Assembly (NCBI GenBank): GCA_023375675.1
Contig: JALQBC010000018.1
Span: 722,165-786,164, forward strand
Direction of reading: 5' to 3'
Source: Cytospora piceicola
Taxonomy: Eukaryota; Ascomycota; Sordariomycetes; Diaporthales; Cytosporaceae
Length of the DNA stretch: 64,000 nucleotides
Shown in pieces: positions 1 through 11,600 of the stretch. A model generated the notes under the pieces. It ran no database searches and had not been told where the DNA came from. It worked only from the letters and a program-made list of their open reading frames with translations. The first letter of the stretch is position 1. Each line of letters begins with the position of its first letter. The translations under genes and the position numbers were made by a program.

Positions 1-818
1 AGATACTAGCTCATGTTCACCGACATGAAGACCCACACCCCAACACCGGATCTCAGGTTACCGGGGCACGACACTAATCCACATAGTAGAAAGCACGAGA
101 TTGCAGTTTCGTTCATTTTTACGCGCGGATAGCAGGTATGACACCGGAAGTATTTCCGAAGTGGATGGGTAACGCAAACAGCTTGGAAAGCAGTGCTTAC
201 TTGCTTAGGTACGTACATAGGTAAATAATTACCCTAATGCAGGTGTAAACTGTATTGCTGGCGTTTAAGATGCGAACAAATTCGGATATACTGAATCGTC
301 GAACGGTGGGACTCACGAGAGTTTCAGGCATTTTGTATACACGCACTAGTGATTGTCATTACTGCTTCGGTCCTCTGAAGCGAGGAGATGATGGTTCGTT
401 GGTAACACTGGCTTGGATCAGGCTATCTTACTAGGATGCCTAAGCATTGAATCTAGATATCATTTCGAGGCATCGATAAGATTTCAACAAAATGTATCGC
501 ATCGAGTTCATGTCTTTGTTTGGGCCGGGGCCCGGGTTGCAGGACAAGGATGGGTCTTGGCTGATGGAGATGCTTTGTTCACATAAATATAATGCTTTGT
601 AAAGTGTGTGCTATTTTTGGCTCGAACTCTGTCTTCATGGAAATCAGAACAATCATACACATAGTAAGTCTCCTGTACCTAAGTATATTAACTCTGTGAT
701 TGAAGTTGATGCGCGACATCTGAACCGAAACGTTGCACCACAATACAATCCAATCTGCAGTAACACATGCACCATTAACAGATTATCACACTGTCGAGAA
801 ACATCAACAAAAGACACC
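1..818. other. No gene seen; left edge and 5' flank of RBR gene
   Basis: Only short open frames with no recognisable domain. The open frame of the downstream RING protein extends back to 606, but that part has no protein-like features and is best read as 5' leader. Confidence 0.5.
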
Positions 819-1853
819 ATGGAACCTGTGACCAAAGAGCCCCAGATCAATGGAGAGAAGGCTATGCTTGGGGTATACATTGATGTTGAAGCAGAGCTGC
901 TGACAAGCGAAGAACATAGCAGTGAGGATGATGAACGGAGGACATGGAGAAATGCAGAGCCAGTCTCGGTAGAGAAGCCTCAAGTTGAGTATGAGATCGA
1001 AGTTCCAGGACCACTTACTATAATCTCTTTGATCAGTCACCGAAGGGTTGATAGAATTCCGTTGGGTCAGGCAAAGCGACCAGATGTTTGCCTTCCCTGC
1101 GGACAAGATACCACCACGCAGCAAGGACTCACACTCTACGAACTACCTTGTGGGCACCGATGGTGCAAACAATGCTTAGCAAGGGCTTTTTTGTTTGCCA
1201 TCCAGCACAACGCTTTCCACCGACTGAATTGCTGCACCGACGAGGAAATTCCCATCAAGTATTTCAAGAGAATTGTGGAGGACAGACCACACCCACAACC
1301 AGAATACGAGCCGGGTTGGGAGCCGGGATCTTACATAGACGCCAAAATCCCACACAAAGGAGCCCAAGGAGGACAGATTTTGAACGGGACGGTGTCTAAG
1401 GACGGAAAAGTACCCCGGAACCCACTCAGAGTTTCTCATTGCGTAGAAAAGGAGCAGAAGGCCTTTATCAACAAAGTGGACCTCGCCTTCTACAAGTTAA
1501 AACTCGAAGAGTTCGAAACTTTACCCAAGGACAAGCTCTATTGCTACCGCAGAGCTTGTGGTTCATTCATACCCATGTCATGCCGGACAGGAACGAGAGG
1601 CACTTGCCCCCGATGTCACCGTGTTACTTGCAAACGGTGCCGGAAAGGCTGGCATACACATGAAAGCAAAATAGGCAAATGCGACGCCTACAAGGATAGA
1701 ATGGAGGTTGTCAAGAATGACCGTAAACTGATGATCCTTGCGAAGAAGAAGGGGTGGAAGCGATGCCCAAGCTGCCGAATGTACGTGGATAAGGTAAGGG
1801 GGGGATGCCTTAGCGTTTTATGCCGATGTGGTCGACATTTCTTCTTTGGTTAG
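819..1853 (+). CDS. RBR (RING-IBR-RING) E3 ubiquitin ligase-like protein, RING2 cut short
   Basis: Predicted cytosolic ubiquitin-ligase-type protein of 344 aa. The frame is open from 606, but the ATG at 819 sits in an excellent context (CACCATGG), so I start there. A RING1 pattern is visible (VCLPC, then PCGHRWCKQC and a later CC pair). It is followed by an IBR-like block with CYRRACGS, CPRCHRVTCKRC and a His/Cys end. RING2 begins KRCPSC and contains RGGC, the position of the catalytic Cys in RBR ligases (Parkin-like GGC motif). The protein then stops after CRCGRHFFFG, so the last RING2 Cys pair (usually FCxxCG) is absent. This is either a 3' truncation or an unseen intron: a weak GTTAGA donor overlaps the stop, but I found no matching downstream exon. 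Fungal RBR paralogues of this kind are common; the substrate is unknown. Confidence 0.75.
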   Translation: MEPVTKEPQINGEKAMLGVYIDVEAELLTSEEHSSEDDERRTWRNAEPVSVEKPQVEYEIEVPGPLTIISLISHRRVDRIPLGQAKRPDVCLPCGQDTTTQQGLTLYELPCGHRWCKQCLARAFLFAIQHNAFHRLNCCTDEEIPIKYFKRIVEDRPHPQPEYEPGWEPGSYIDAKIPHKGAQGGQILNGTVSKDGKVPRNPLRVSHCVEKEQKAFINKVDLAFYKLKLEEFETLPKDKLYCYRRACGSFIPMSCRTGTRGTCPRCHRVTCKRCRKGWHTHESKIGKCDAYKDRMEVVKNDRKLMILAKKKGWKRCPSCRMYVDKVRGGCLSVLCRCGRHFFFG

Positions 1854-2451
1854 AGCAAAGAGACCATCAGTTTACATAGATTCGTAAAGTTGATTGACGG
1901 AGCCTGGAGTTTAGAGAAAAATCGATGACGCAGATTGAATTATATCCCGATCAAACACTATTTACGCCGATGAGAATATGGCTGTAGAAGATGTTTCCAG
2001 AGGATCCCAAAACGGAAATCACCTTAGCACCAATATTACTCTCACGTGAATGCGATCCGTCAAGTGTGATGGGGTAAATGAGTGAATTAATACTCAATGG
2101 TCAAGAATGAAACGTTTACAAGGCCTCAAGCCTTTCTGCCCTGCTACTCAAGGCATACATGATTATCTGCTATATAGGCTACTAATTTAGATGCTATAGT
2201 CTCTACCTAAGCCCTTTCATGTCCTAAGATATACTGAGGTATCACTAATATACTTCGTGCCCGGATGGCGGAAGATATTACACCTGTGGACGTGATCGTT
2301 GGTTAGAGCCACGCACAGTGTCTGGTTATAGGTATGAAAGCAAGAGTCTTCACACGCTGTTTAATCGCCATACTAGCCCAATGGATTATTGATGGTGATT
2401 TTCACGCCGGCTTATATTAACAAAAGGCAAAACCAAACAACCTGCCCGTAA
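1854..2451. other. Intergenic, convergent 3' flanks
   Basis: Lies between two convergent genes. No ORF, RNA gene or repeat recognised. Confidence 0.5.
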
Positions 2452-4215
2452 TCACTGCCTACTATTGACCACCAGATCCCGCACCAAGTCAATATCTTTG
2501 TCCTGCAACTCATCCGTGTACTCCGCGATCAGCTTTGCTTTTTTATTCATATATCTTCCTTGAAATGTCAGCCTCGCATTACCGTATTGCATGTAGCAAC
2601 CACTCGTCATCAACCAAGGTTCGAATACTGTCGGCCTTGAATCCTCACCCGGGGCTCCCACCTCCGTTAGCCAAGCCCCCATAGTCAGCTTATTGGCCAA
2701 TCTAGGCATCCTGCCGTTACCAAACCCGGGACGAGTTTCGACAGCATTCCTGTCATTTTCAAAGCACAGAACGAGCGGCTCTCCAGGGGCTAGGACGAAT
2801 GCCGGGTTGTCCCACGGTCGGTCCCACGTTAGACGTCCTGGTGTACCCACGGGAACACCGTTGTCCTCACTGGGGATATCTGTGAGTGGTACTATGATCG
2901 GAGGATTGGCGTCAGGTGGGTCTGTGAAGGGTGCTAAAATCCACCCATAGCGTTCGTTGTTGTCCCAGTTGCTCGTGTCGAAGATAGTCCCGGGTGGAGA
3001 ATTTGAGAATGTCACGGCGTCGAAGTGCTCGAAGTCCTCGTCAGTGACAAACATCAACTGCCCTGTGTTATGACAGGGGTTGTAGAAATCTATATCAGTG
3101 CCGTACGCCTGCTTGCCAAACACATAGCACGAATAATGATCCTCGAAGCCAGCCCCTGGGCCCAATACACCCTTGTGTTTATAAAACACGAGGACTTCTT
3201 GCCTGTAAAAGTCGGAAATGAGCTGAAATATGCTGCGGAAATAAGGTTCCTTAGGCGGCCCGGCATCTGGTTCGTTGGTGGCCAGACAACGCAACACGGA
3301 AAGCTCTCCCCAGTCGTCCATCTGGTCCTCCAAGCCATGGACTCCATTCCTGGCGCTGCGGGCCGTCTCCTGACACCAAGTATACATGCGATGGCGAATA
3401 TGACTTGGATCGTGTAAAACGTGCGTGAAGAAATGATATAGCATGGCCTTCTCCCGGCGTCCGGCACGTAATCCTATATTAGGAGAGGTAAAGCCTGGGA
3501 GGCCCGTTCCATGCACTTGATACGCCAGCGCATGCCATAAACTATTTCCCGCGCCTCGATAGGCTGCTACGGCACGCATATTTTGTACCAGACTATTGCT
3601 ATCCAGCACAGTAAAGTCCTCGTGCCTTCTTGCGCCTTCCCATTCGGCCATTCGGATGGTTCGGGCTGTGTTGAACATCTCGCGGGTCGAGGGCAAGTCT
3701 GGCTGCGTTCGGAGATACCGTCTCTTTACAACCCGACGTCGAAAGTCTGCTGCCCTCGACTTGCTATGAGCGATAAAATTGATATTGGTGAGTGCTGCCG
3801 CTGTAAGAGGAGGGTTGTCAGCTGCCGCTATACGCGCCATCTGCACAGCCCATGGTTTACCCCGTGGTAGATCGCTGGGCAATGGGAAGTCCCTGTCTGG
3901 GTTTCGAAAGCTCATGTGCGCCCGCGAGTGTCCGGAAACAGTTTTGATCGCCATGAGAACAATTCTGATCCTCCGCTCACGCGTGGCCTCCGTGCGTCTG
4001 TCGCGGCGATCCCTTATCTTGTCCAGGAGAGCTTTGCAGTATACTTCATATTGTATCTGAGTGGGCGCACCTGGTAGAGCGGAGAGGCCAAGGTTATACC
4101 ACGCATGCTTCACATCGCCGTAATCGAATATAGTCTGAGAGCGGTACCCCAGGCCCTTCATGAATGGGGCATCTGGTAGAGGTATACGTGGTGGCATCGG
4201 TCCTGGAGCCGCCAT
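2452..4215 (-). CDS. OTU-fold protein lacking the catalytic Asp/Cys (pseudo-deubiquitinase candidate)
   Basis: Intronless, 587 aa from the ATG at 4215 (context AAAATGG). An upstream in-frame ATG at 4320 would add 35 residues and has a poorer context. Three blocks in order match the OTU cysteine-protease signature. Residues 220-232 (RGAGNSLWHALAY) correspond to the DGNCLFxA block. Residues 301-311 (DWGELSVLRCL) correspond to the central W-G-x-x-x-EL block. Residues 396-400 (EHFDA) correspond to the terminal HYD/HFD histidine block. In block one the Asp and the nucleophile Cys are replaced by Ala222 and Ser225, while His397 is kept, so a standard OTU protease reaction is not expected. The first 200 residues are Arg-rich and unrecognised; no signal peptide or membrane segment is seen. 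The OTU assignment is inferred from motif order only. Confidence 0.72.
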   Translation of the reverse strand: MAAPGPMPPRIPLPDAPFMKGLGYRSQTIFDYGDVKHAWYNLGLSALPGAPTQIQYEVYCKALLDKIRDRRDRRTEATRERRIRIVLMAIKTVSGHSRAHMSFRNPDRDFPLPSDLPRGKPWAVQMARIAAADNPPLTAAALTNINFIAHSKSRAADFRRRVVKRRYLRTQPDLPSTREMFNTARTIRMAEWEGARRHEDFTVLDSNSLVQNMRAVAAYRGAGNSLWHALAYQVHGTGLPGFTSPNIGLRAGRREKAMLYHFFTHVLHDPSHIRHRMYTWCQETARSARNGVHGLEDQMDDWGELSVLRCLATNEPDAGPPKEPYFRSIFQLISDFYRQEVLVFYKHKGVLGPGAGFEDHYSCYVFGKQAYGTDIDFYNPCHNTGQLMFVTDEDFEHFDAVTFSNSPPGTIFDTSNWDNNERYGWILAPFTDPPDANPPIIVPLTDIPSEDNGVPVGTPGRLTWDRPWDNPAFVLAPGEPLVLCFENDRNAVETRPGFGNGRMPRLANKLTMGAWLTEVGAPGEDSRPTVFEPWLMTSGCYMQYGNARLTFQGRYMNKKAKLIAEYTDELQDKDIDLVRDLVVNSRQ

Positions 4216-5167
4216 TTTGTACAGAATGCGTGTTCGGTGGAATACTTGGTATGATATTGTAACTTTTGGAGTAGAACATTGTGGTTCTTCTCGGATGCCC
4301 AGCTCTGGCGAAGTCCTCAATTAAGGGTAGCGGTTTCTGTAATTGAACATGACCAGTTTTGAGTTCCACGCGTGTTCTTTGTTGTCTTCCCTCGACCAAA
4401 TGTCTTTTTGGGAACAACATCCGCATCCAGCTAAAGCCATTCCATTTCGCACAATGGGTTTCGGGTCACCATTGAGACTTCTGTTGATCCAGCAGCACAG
4501 GCCGGCATGGTTGTAGCACTAGGTTTGGGGCAAATAGCATACTAGAGGCTGGAATTTGATAAAGGACTGGAAAACCCCTCAATTATTATATATACTGTTC
4601 TTTCAGTTTACATAACTAATATCATCTTTTGCTATTCTTACTTCACTCTCCGACTATGACTACAAGAGATGTCAGGGATAGGCGAGGCCGGCAGAACAAA
4701 GCCGAAGTATTATTTGGGTACCATTGCGGTTGATCTGTGTAGTACTGCCAATTATTAATTTTGTTTGGGAACGGCTTCCCGTGTCCCAGCTGAAAATCAA
4801 CAGGTAGCCATTCGAGTGTTTACCTAGGTATTTTGATTGCGTATCTTCGTTGCTAAATACCTAGGTAGGTATATACTTCGAAAAGAAGTCACTGCGTCCA
4901 TTGCCTGTATGACCAGGAACTTAGCAAGCTTGCCCAGGTGTCCTCAAACCCTATTCTGTCGCCACCTTTCGATATTTGAGGCCCTGTCGACATTCTGAAC
5001 CCCATCTTGGCCAGGGCGAAGACTGGCCTGAAAGAGAAAACATAGCGAAGCCGCCCCGGCGCCTAAGAACGCAACTGACAATCAGGCGACACAGTCTCAA
5101 TATTCAGACTTGTCTCTCAGGACGAAACCATAACTCCAGCTTGAGTCTGAAGACCCTTTAATTCTCC
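4216..5167. other. Intergenic with two TACCTAGGTA palindromes
   Basis: No gene recognised. It contains perfect 10-base palindromes TACCTAGGTA at 4821-4830 and 4858-4867, part of a dispersed set in this window. Confidence 0.5.
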
Positions 5168-5562
5168 CTAAGCACCTGGGCATACGTCATCAATCGCAAC
5201 CTGCCTACAGTTGGATCCACCGCGAGCCTCACACTGGGCCTGTATGCCGTTGATGCTGAAGAAGGTGCTCCAATAGCACTGGTCGACGTAGGCCGAGCCC
5301 TCGCATCGGTAGAGACATTGTGGGCAGACATTAGCGTAGCTAGAGGCTTGCGCCTCGCAGAGGTCTTCGTAGTCGGGTGTAGCAGATGGTGCTGCAGAAG
5401 TTGTGGTGTTTGTAGAGGTCTGTTGGTCGTTCATGAGTAAAGTAAACATGTAAAATGGGATCGACGGGGAAAAGGCCACGGGAAGTTCGGCCGAAGGATA
5501 TATGTTACCTGAGCAAAGGCTACTGCTGGAAGAACCAAGCTGAGAAGGGTGGCGAGTCTCAT
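5168..5562 (-). CDS. Small secreted eight-cysteine protein, two exons
   Basis: Exons complement(5509-5562) and complement(5168-5419), joined in phase 0 across an 89-base GTAACA...CAACAG intron; 101 aa. Exon 1 is almost exactly a signal peptide (MRLATLLSLVLPAVAFAQ). The mature part starts with a Thr/Ser/Pro-rich stretch, then a compact domain with eight Cys in about 60 residues (DLCEA, VCPQC, RCEG, QCYWS, QCEAR, NCRQ, VCPG). That fits four disulfides and a fungal small secreted cysteine-rich protein. The family is not recognised. An effector or antimicrobial role is possible but is only an inference from size, secretion and Cys content. The unspliced open frame extends to 5662 and would hide the signal peptide. 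Confidence 0.72.
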
Positions 5563-6267
5563 GATGACGAGTGGTGGCTCCAGGGCTGTGAAGAATCTGA
5601 ATCCGGTATGATAGAAGGTCGTGCAAGTAATTGAGAGTAAGGTCGGCAACACAGTACCGCATGGTGGTTATCAGTGAGCATTTATATAAATACGTTGATC
5701 TTCAAATTCCCCCGACAGATGTAAACAAGGACAAGGGTGCTGGCCAAGGTAATGGTAGCCTAATTAATTGCTCTCCAGCTTACCCTGGCATAATTAGCTG
5801 CCTACTTAGTACCTAGGTACCTGGTACGATCACGCCACCGTACCACGCTTGTCCGGTGTTGTATGTAAGTTCAAAGGACAAACTACGCGAAGGAACCATC
5901 AACAAAATACGATGTAACCTCGTGTAGGCTTCAGTTCCTAGTGGAAAGAGTCACCACAAGTGTGGACAAGCATGCCAGCACACATGGTAGATATGGGACC
6001 CGCTTTATCGGCATGGGGGGTACAACAATTTAAGTAGAAGATATTGTTATGGTCTGATTCGTGAAGGCAGCAATGGGCGATGGAATTGTTAATTTTTTCT
6101 TATCAACGACTGGCACGATTGGAGTGCGCTTTGCAATTTTCCCCAGCCCGAACATGGCTTTCATAGTCTCAACCTCAAACCTACCCTATCGACCAGACAA
6201 CGTGCAACGCCAAAAAAACAGGAAACAATTTTGGATATAGGCTGCTAAAATTTTGGTGATTACATCT
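5563..6267. other. Intergenic, promoter side of the small secreted protein
   Basis: No ORF recognised. One perfect TACCTAGGTA palindrome at 5810-5819, about 250 bases upstream of the start codon at 5562. Confidence 0.5.
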
Positions 6268-6351
6268 GGGGGCATGGCGCAGCGGTAGCGCGTCTGCTTT
6301 GCAACAATTTGTTCATGCAGAAGGTCAAGGGTTCAAGCCCCTTTGCCTCCA
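6268..6351 (+). tRNA. tRNA-Ala (anticodon UGC) with 12-base intron
   Basis: Full cloverleaf by eye. Acceptor 6268-6274 pairs with 6344-6350 and contains the G3:U70 wobble that defines alanine tRNAs. D-arm GCGC/GCGC lies at 6277-6291. Anticodon stem TCTGC (6293-6297) pairs with GCAGA (6317-6321). The loop reads TTTGCA then a 12-base intron at 6304-6315, inserted one base 3' of the anticodon as in nuclear tRNA introns. The T-arm AAGGG-TTCAAGC-CCCTT lies at 6327-6343. Discriminator base A at 6351. CCA is not encoded, as expected for a eukaryotic nuclear gene. Confidence 0.93.
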
Positions 6352-6356
6352 TTTAC

Positions 6357-6361
6357 TTTTT
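6357..6361 (+). terminator. RNA polymerase III terminator of the tRNA-Ala gene
   Basis: Run of five T starting six bases after the discriminator base, followed by further T-rich sequence (a TTTTT run also at 6374-6378). Confidence 0.7.
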
Positions 6362-6544
6362 CGTATTTCGGTTTTTGTTTTCTTTTTGGCATTCCTCGTC
6401 TCTCTTCTTGTTTTTCAATGAAGCTGCCGCTACAACTAGATTTTCTTTACCTCAGAATAAGCCTGCAACTCGTGGGTGTGTTCATTCCTGAAAGCTCAAA
6501 AGCATGTTTATGTATCCAGTAATATCTTCTGATACTGTATGTTT

Positions 6545-7790
6545 AACTTGGGGGGCCCGGGGCCCTTCTCTTTATCGCCGGCTGGCTGTCTTGCCGAAAA
6601 GCCACAACCTCCAGGATCTCGGATCCTCCTCACAGCCATCGTGTGCAACTCCCGTATATTCTGCTCGATTGTTCCTCCTCTACCGGACCCACTCGTCTAG
6701 TATCCTACACCACCCACAAATTGCTTGGCTTCTCTCCTAGTCTACTCCAGCATCCTGCCTCTGATACCTTCGGCAGCGCGGTCTTTGCCGCAACTTCCTC
6801 ACTCCGCCACCCATGAATGTTGAGATGCTACCTAAGTATGCAATCTGCTCCAATTATGCCCAATGTAATTCGACCTCCCTTGTCAGTGTAATCATCTTGT
6901 GACTTATAGCCTGGTGACAGATGAAAGGTTTCCCAAAGGTCTCTCGCTCACGCGCATGTTCTATTGCAGTCCACGGGTGCTAACATCCGCGACTCGCGGT
7001 TGCAAATAATGGCCATAATGAATCGCTCCTTGTCGAGTTTGATCATGAAACACTTGAACCCAGCATTCCCCTTGCTGAGCACTTGAATTCTCGACAAGGA
7101 CGCGCACATGCCACATTCGACATGCGCACCCAACTTGCTCCACCGGCGCTCTGGCCACGATCACGGATCTTCAAATGTTCTCTATCTCAAAGCCGGGTGA
7201 CGAAAGAGGGATGACCAACAGCGATATCTCACCTTGCCCGGGGCCTCCTGCTCAGACGGCGGTGGTCATGTGGGCTGACGACTGTGCCCCAGTGATCCAC
7301 TTCTTTGTGCCTGTGACGATGTGAAAGCTCCCATCTGTGTCCTCAACTGCTTGAGTTCGCATATCGCCAACATCACTGTCACCACTGGGCTCCGTACTAC
7401 CCAGACAAAGTTTTGTCTTTCCATTTGAATAGACCAGGCAGCTATGGATGTTGTTGCTCATTCGTACCATGATGGAGAACAGCCCAGCACTCCAATCGCG
7501 TTCGTCCCCGCCAGTGCGATGCCACACCTCCTTCGATACGGGCTGCTTCGTTGGTCAGAACCATCGTATGGAATACATCAGGGTTATCGACGAGAATATC
7601 TGTGACATTTTTGAACTTTGCGGCTTGTACTCAGAATGTCAACAAATGTAAGCCCTGACTTGATGTACATAGGCTACTTTTGTCATATTCGGGCAATCGC
7701 CCGCAGCTTCCCAGTCAAGGCCATAAGGCAGGATTGTTTTGTCGATATGATCCCTGTCATATGATTGAGGTCGCTTGTGCATACTGTTGT
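6545..7790 (-). pseudogene. Decayed acyl-CoA dehydrogenase gene
   Basis: Reading the minus strand from about 7790 down, conserved acyl-CoA dehydrogenase segments appear in the right order but in shifting frames and with stops. They are: LPYGLDWEAAG (N-terminal helix); VLTNEAARIEGGVA; HHGTNEQQ; LCLGSTEPSGDSDV then GTKKWITGA (flavin/substrate beta-domain motif); ISLLVIPLSSPGFE; KERFIMAIICNRESR; ARERETFGKPF; LEQIA after a stop; FVGGVGY then a stop; GTIEQNIREL; and GSEILEVVAFRQ (the family's GGSEEI C-terminal motif). At least four stops and several frameshifts are needed to link them. A living copy would be a flavoprotein of about 430 aa. The order and completeness suggest decay in place. Confidence 0.85.
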
Positions 7791-8640
7791 ACTATTTTTT
7801 AGTTTTAGCGCGCTATGCCACGCTGGCTCGGCCGTCCCAGGCGGTTTGAGGCCCTTTGTTGTCCCATGTTCCCCCTGTGCGTGAGAACTCTCCATTTCCC
7901 GGATGCCCGCAGCGGAAATCCAATATTCAGATGGATATTGACGGAAGGGAGTTCTATTGCGTAATGAACCCGGGATTATTAGCCAACTGCTGATGATGCA
8001 TTTTGTAGATCACGAGCTGTGAACTCAATCCCCGTATTATTTCTGCTTCGTCAAGCCGACCTGAAGTTGACCTAATCAAATCCCCTTGACCTTCACTCTG
8101 CGTGTTCGCCATAAGCACTCTGGTAGGTCTTCATCTCAGATCAAACTAAAATATGATGCATGTATCGCACATAGCGTAGCTATTTTCATATTTGGATTGC
8201 GACTGCCAAAGGCCCCGGGCAGCGGTGTTCTTGCGGCCTGGACAAAGGTATGCCGGTTAGATACTTAGGTATTTTAGGTTGATAGTCAACACGGTCATTA
8301 CCGTTACCTTTGAAACAAAATTGTAAAGAGGATTGGAGACCAGTGGCACTGGATGCCATCACATTGTATAGTTGGTTGCCCACTCACGTCGGTATCAGGT
8401 TCATGAAGAAAAAGTGCCAACTTGTTATACCCGTCTTACGCTTAAACTCGTTAAATCAAATTTCCAAACCTCCCTGTCCAATTGCTCGTCATATGGATAG
8501 TGAATGTTGCCCTACTCGATTATGTATATCGTAATGCAAAAGAATATCGCAAGTACAAAGCCGGAGGAAAAGAGTGAAAACAAACGAAGACGAAGACGAT
8601 TCCTACGACCAGAAACATATACAATCTAGGTCCAGATACC
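7791..8640. other. Intergenic, 3' flank of the PKS gene
   Basis: No gene recognised. Confidence 0.5.
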
Positions 8641-11600
8641 TTAGGAAGCCAAAGTACTGCGGATATGAGCAGCAAGCTCAGTCGCATATGGCTCGCGCTA
8701 TATCAGAACATGGTCAGCCATAGTATATAATGATCGAAGTGATACATCCGCACTCTGGGTAGACTTACCATCATCGAAAAGTGGTGGGCATTTTGTACTT
8801 TCTTCAGCCTTATCTCACAGCCCTCGCTAGGAAACAATTTATCCCACCCATTCGTCCCGAAGTCTGTCCGTTTTTCTGTCAGGAACTTCATTCCCTCCGT
8901 ATCATCTGGATGCGGCTCTGGTTTCTTCACACCAGGTCTATCCGTGATAGTATCGGGCGCCCAGATGATTGCTACTGTCTTTGGACAGTGTTCTGTGGGC
9001 AACGGCACCGCGCGGTATTCATGCAACACGTCAATGCTCGCGTTGAAATGCGCAATGAGTTTGTCGTGCTCAGCGTCCGTGAACCTGTGTGTAATCTCTC
9101 TCGAGCTTGCTGGTCTCCCATGCTGACCGCCGCCGAAAAGATGCAGTGATTTGCAGAAGTCGTAGAAATGGTTTGGCAAGCGATCTAAGCCCTTCAACGG
9201 TGGTGGTGAGTCGATCAAGATTAAAGTAGTTACCTTTTCCCCCTGGGAAATGAGCATATGAGCAGCTAAATATGCCAGGATACCACCTGCGGACCAACCG
9301 CCGAGGTGGTAGGGCCCGTTGCATTGGCGCCGACGGAGCTCAGTGAGGTACCTGGACATGAGCTGATCCAAAGGGCAGAGACGCAGGGAGCCCGGGTCCT
9401 TGAGGAAGGGCGAGTTGAGTGCGATGACGCAGGTCTCGGACGAGATTCGTGGGATGCCTGCGTATGAGGTTGCAGAGCCAGAACCGTCGGGAAACAGGAA
9501 GATGGTATTTGTGCATGTACGGAGGGAGCCCTGCATGATGAAAGAAGTTGATGCTGCTGTCCTGATTGCTTCTGGGAGGACTTGTTTTGCTTCAGGTAAG
9601 GGTGTCTTCCTTCCCTTCAACAGAAGGGCGCAGTCCAAAGCCTCTGGTTTGATAGGACCGTACTCCTCTCTCGATGGTGTGCTGGCTGGACTGGAGGGTG
9701 TATTGCTGTTGTCGCTTGGAGTACCGCTCGGGTCGGTTGATTCGTGATCGGAGGCAGTAGCATCACCTCCCAGCAAGAAGGACTTCAGACTTGCCACAGT
9801 TGGATATTCCATCAACAGAGATTCGTGGTCAATGTCAAGTTCGAGTTCTTCTCGGAACCTACTGACGATGACAAGTGACAGTAGGGAATCAATTCCGCTG
9901 TCGGCAAAGTGCGTATCGTCGGTGAGGTCTAAAACAGCCACTCCACTTTCTTCCGAGACGACTCGGAGGGCCCTGTCGACAATGTCAAAGGACTGAAGTA
10001 CTGGAAGTCTCTGTGGACTGATGTTGGTAACTTGTGCTGCTTCAACCTGCCGTGAGGATGCCTCGAGAGTGTCGGATCCCTCTGACTGCAACAGTGTCTT
10101 TAGATCACCAATGGTGGGAAACTCCATTAGCATGGAACCAGAATCGACATCGACATCCAACTCTTCCCGAAACCGGGCAGTAATGGTCAACGATAGTAGA
10201 GAATCAACGCCTAAGTCGCTAAACAAGCTAACCTCAGTGAGATCAGGAACCGCAATACCACTTTCTTCGGAGATGATTTGCAAGGCGGTCAAGAATCTTT
10301 TAGATCCAGCAGAAGCTGGGATCGATGCCGATGGAATCAACGTCGTATTAGACACAAGCGCAGGGATTTCCTTAGTCGGTTGGCTTTTTACTTTCTTGCC
10401 ACTTTCCAAGGACAGAATGACTCGAAGGACACGGCGCGGTACACCTTGAATCTAAAGACAATGTCAGCAACAAACCCTCCTTCAACAAGGCACACATCCT
10501 GCCTCAGGCGTCGAGTACTTACCGCAAGCTGCTGGAAGGCGGCAACAACCTTCTCCCCATCGAATACTACGACGTCGCCATGCCAGAGATGATCCTTTCC
10601 TTCGACCATTCTGGTATACGTGGTATACGACTTTTCGAAGTCGATCTCCTCGAACAGTTGAAACGAGCCCCAACCATGATTCATAAACACCTCAAAGTCC
10701 AGATCGCAACCATCATTACAGTTCATAACAAATCCGCAGCTTTGTGTCAGCGCGTCGATGATGGCTGGATGAGTATGGAACCGATCATCTTCGTTCCTCT
10801 TGACACTCTTAAAGCTGACACGGCTTGAAGCCTCAAGAGTAATGCTATTCAGAACAACCTCGTCGATGGCACGGTAGTCGGCGTGAAATTGCGCGAGAGG
10901 TCGGATCATGCGGTAAACCATAGCGCGATTGAATCGAGCGGTGGTTTCGGACGCGATGCCCTGGCGCAGTACTTGCATCTTCTCTTTCGTATTGCTGGCC
11001 TCTTGCTGCAGTCTGCGCTGGTAGGATCTGTCTTGGAAACGAATAACACACCGAGCATGTTCTTGGAGCTGCCCCTTACTGTCAAACGAGAGGAATTTGG
11101 TGATAGCCTCGTTCTTGTCCCAGTCAACTTCAGCATGAGACTGTAACGGCTGCGGACCTTCGGGTTTCGCGATTAAAGCCTTCGAGACGGACATGTCGGC
11201 CACAGCCACCACAACATCCTCACTACACAGCTGTGGGCGATGCACTCCAGCAAGATACTTCCCGAGTGTCAGCGCCATATCCGCATAGACTGATGGAGTG
11301 CAAAGGGGGATGTTATCAACGCAGTGTCCCTTTACAAGTGGGTTGAGATCAGGCCTGGCTATATCAGCCTCTACAACAATTTTGACCCTGGCACCATTGC
11401 ACCCAGAGGTCTCTTCCACTACACGGTGGATAGTGGTGCTGTCGAGCTTTCTGGAGGGACCAGAATTGATGATCAGAGGCGACTCTCCCTTCCGTAAGGA
11501 CCAGTCATTGACATACTGGATCCAGTAGTCCTTCAGATCCCAGCTATATGCTGGCAGAGAGATGACTTTATGGCTTGTTGGGAAGTCACGGTGATATTCA

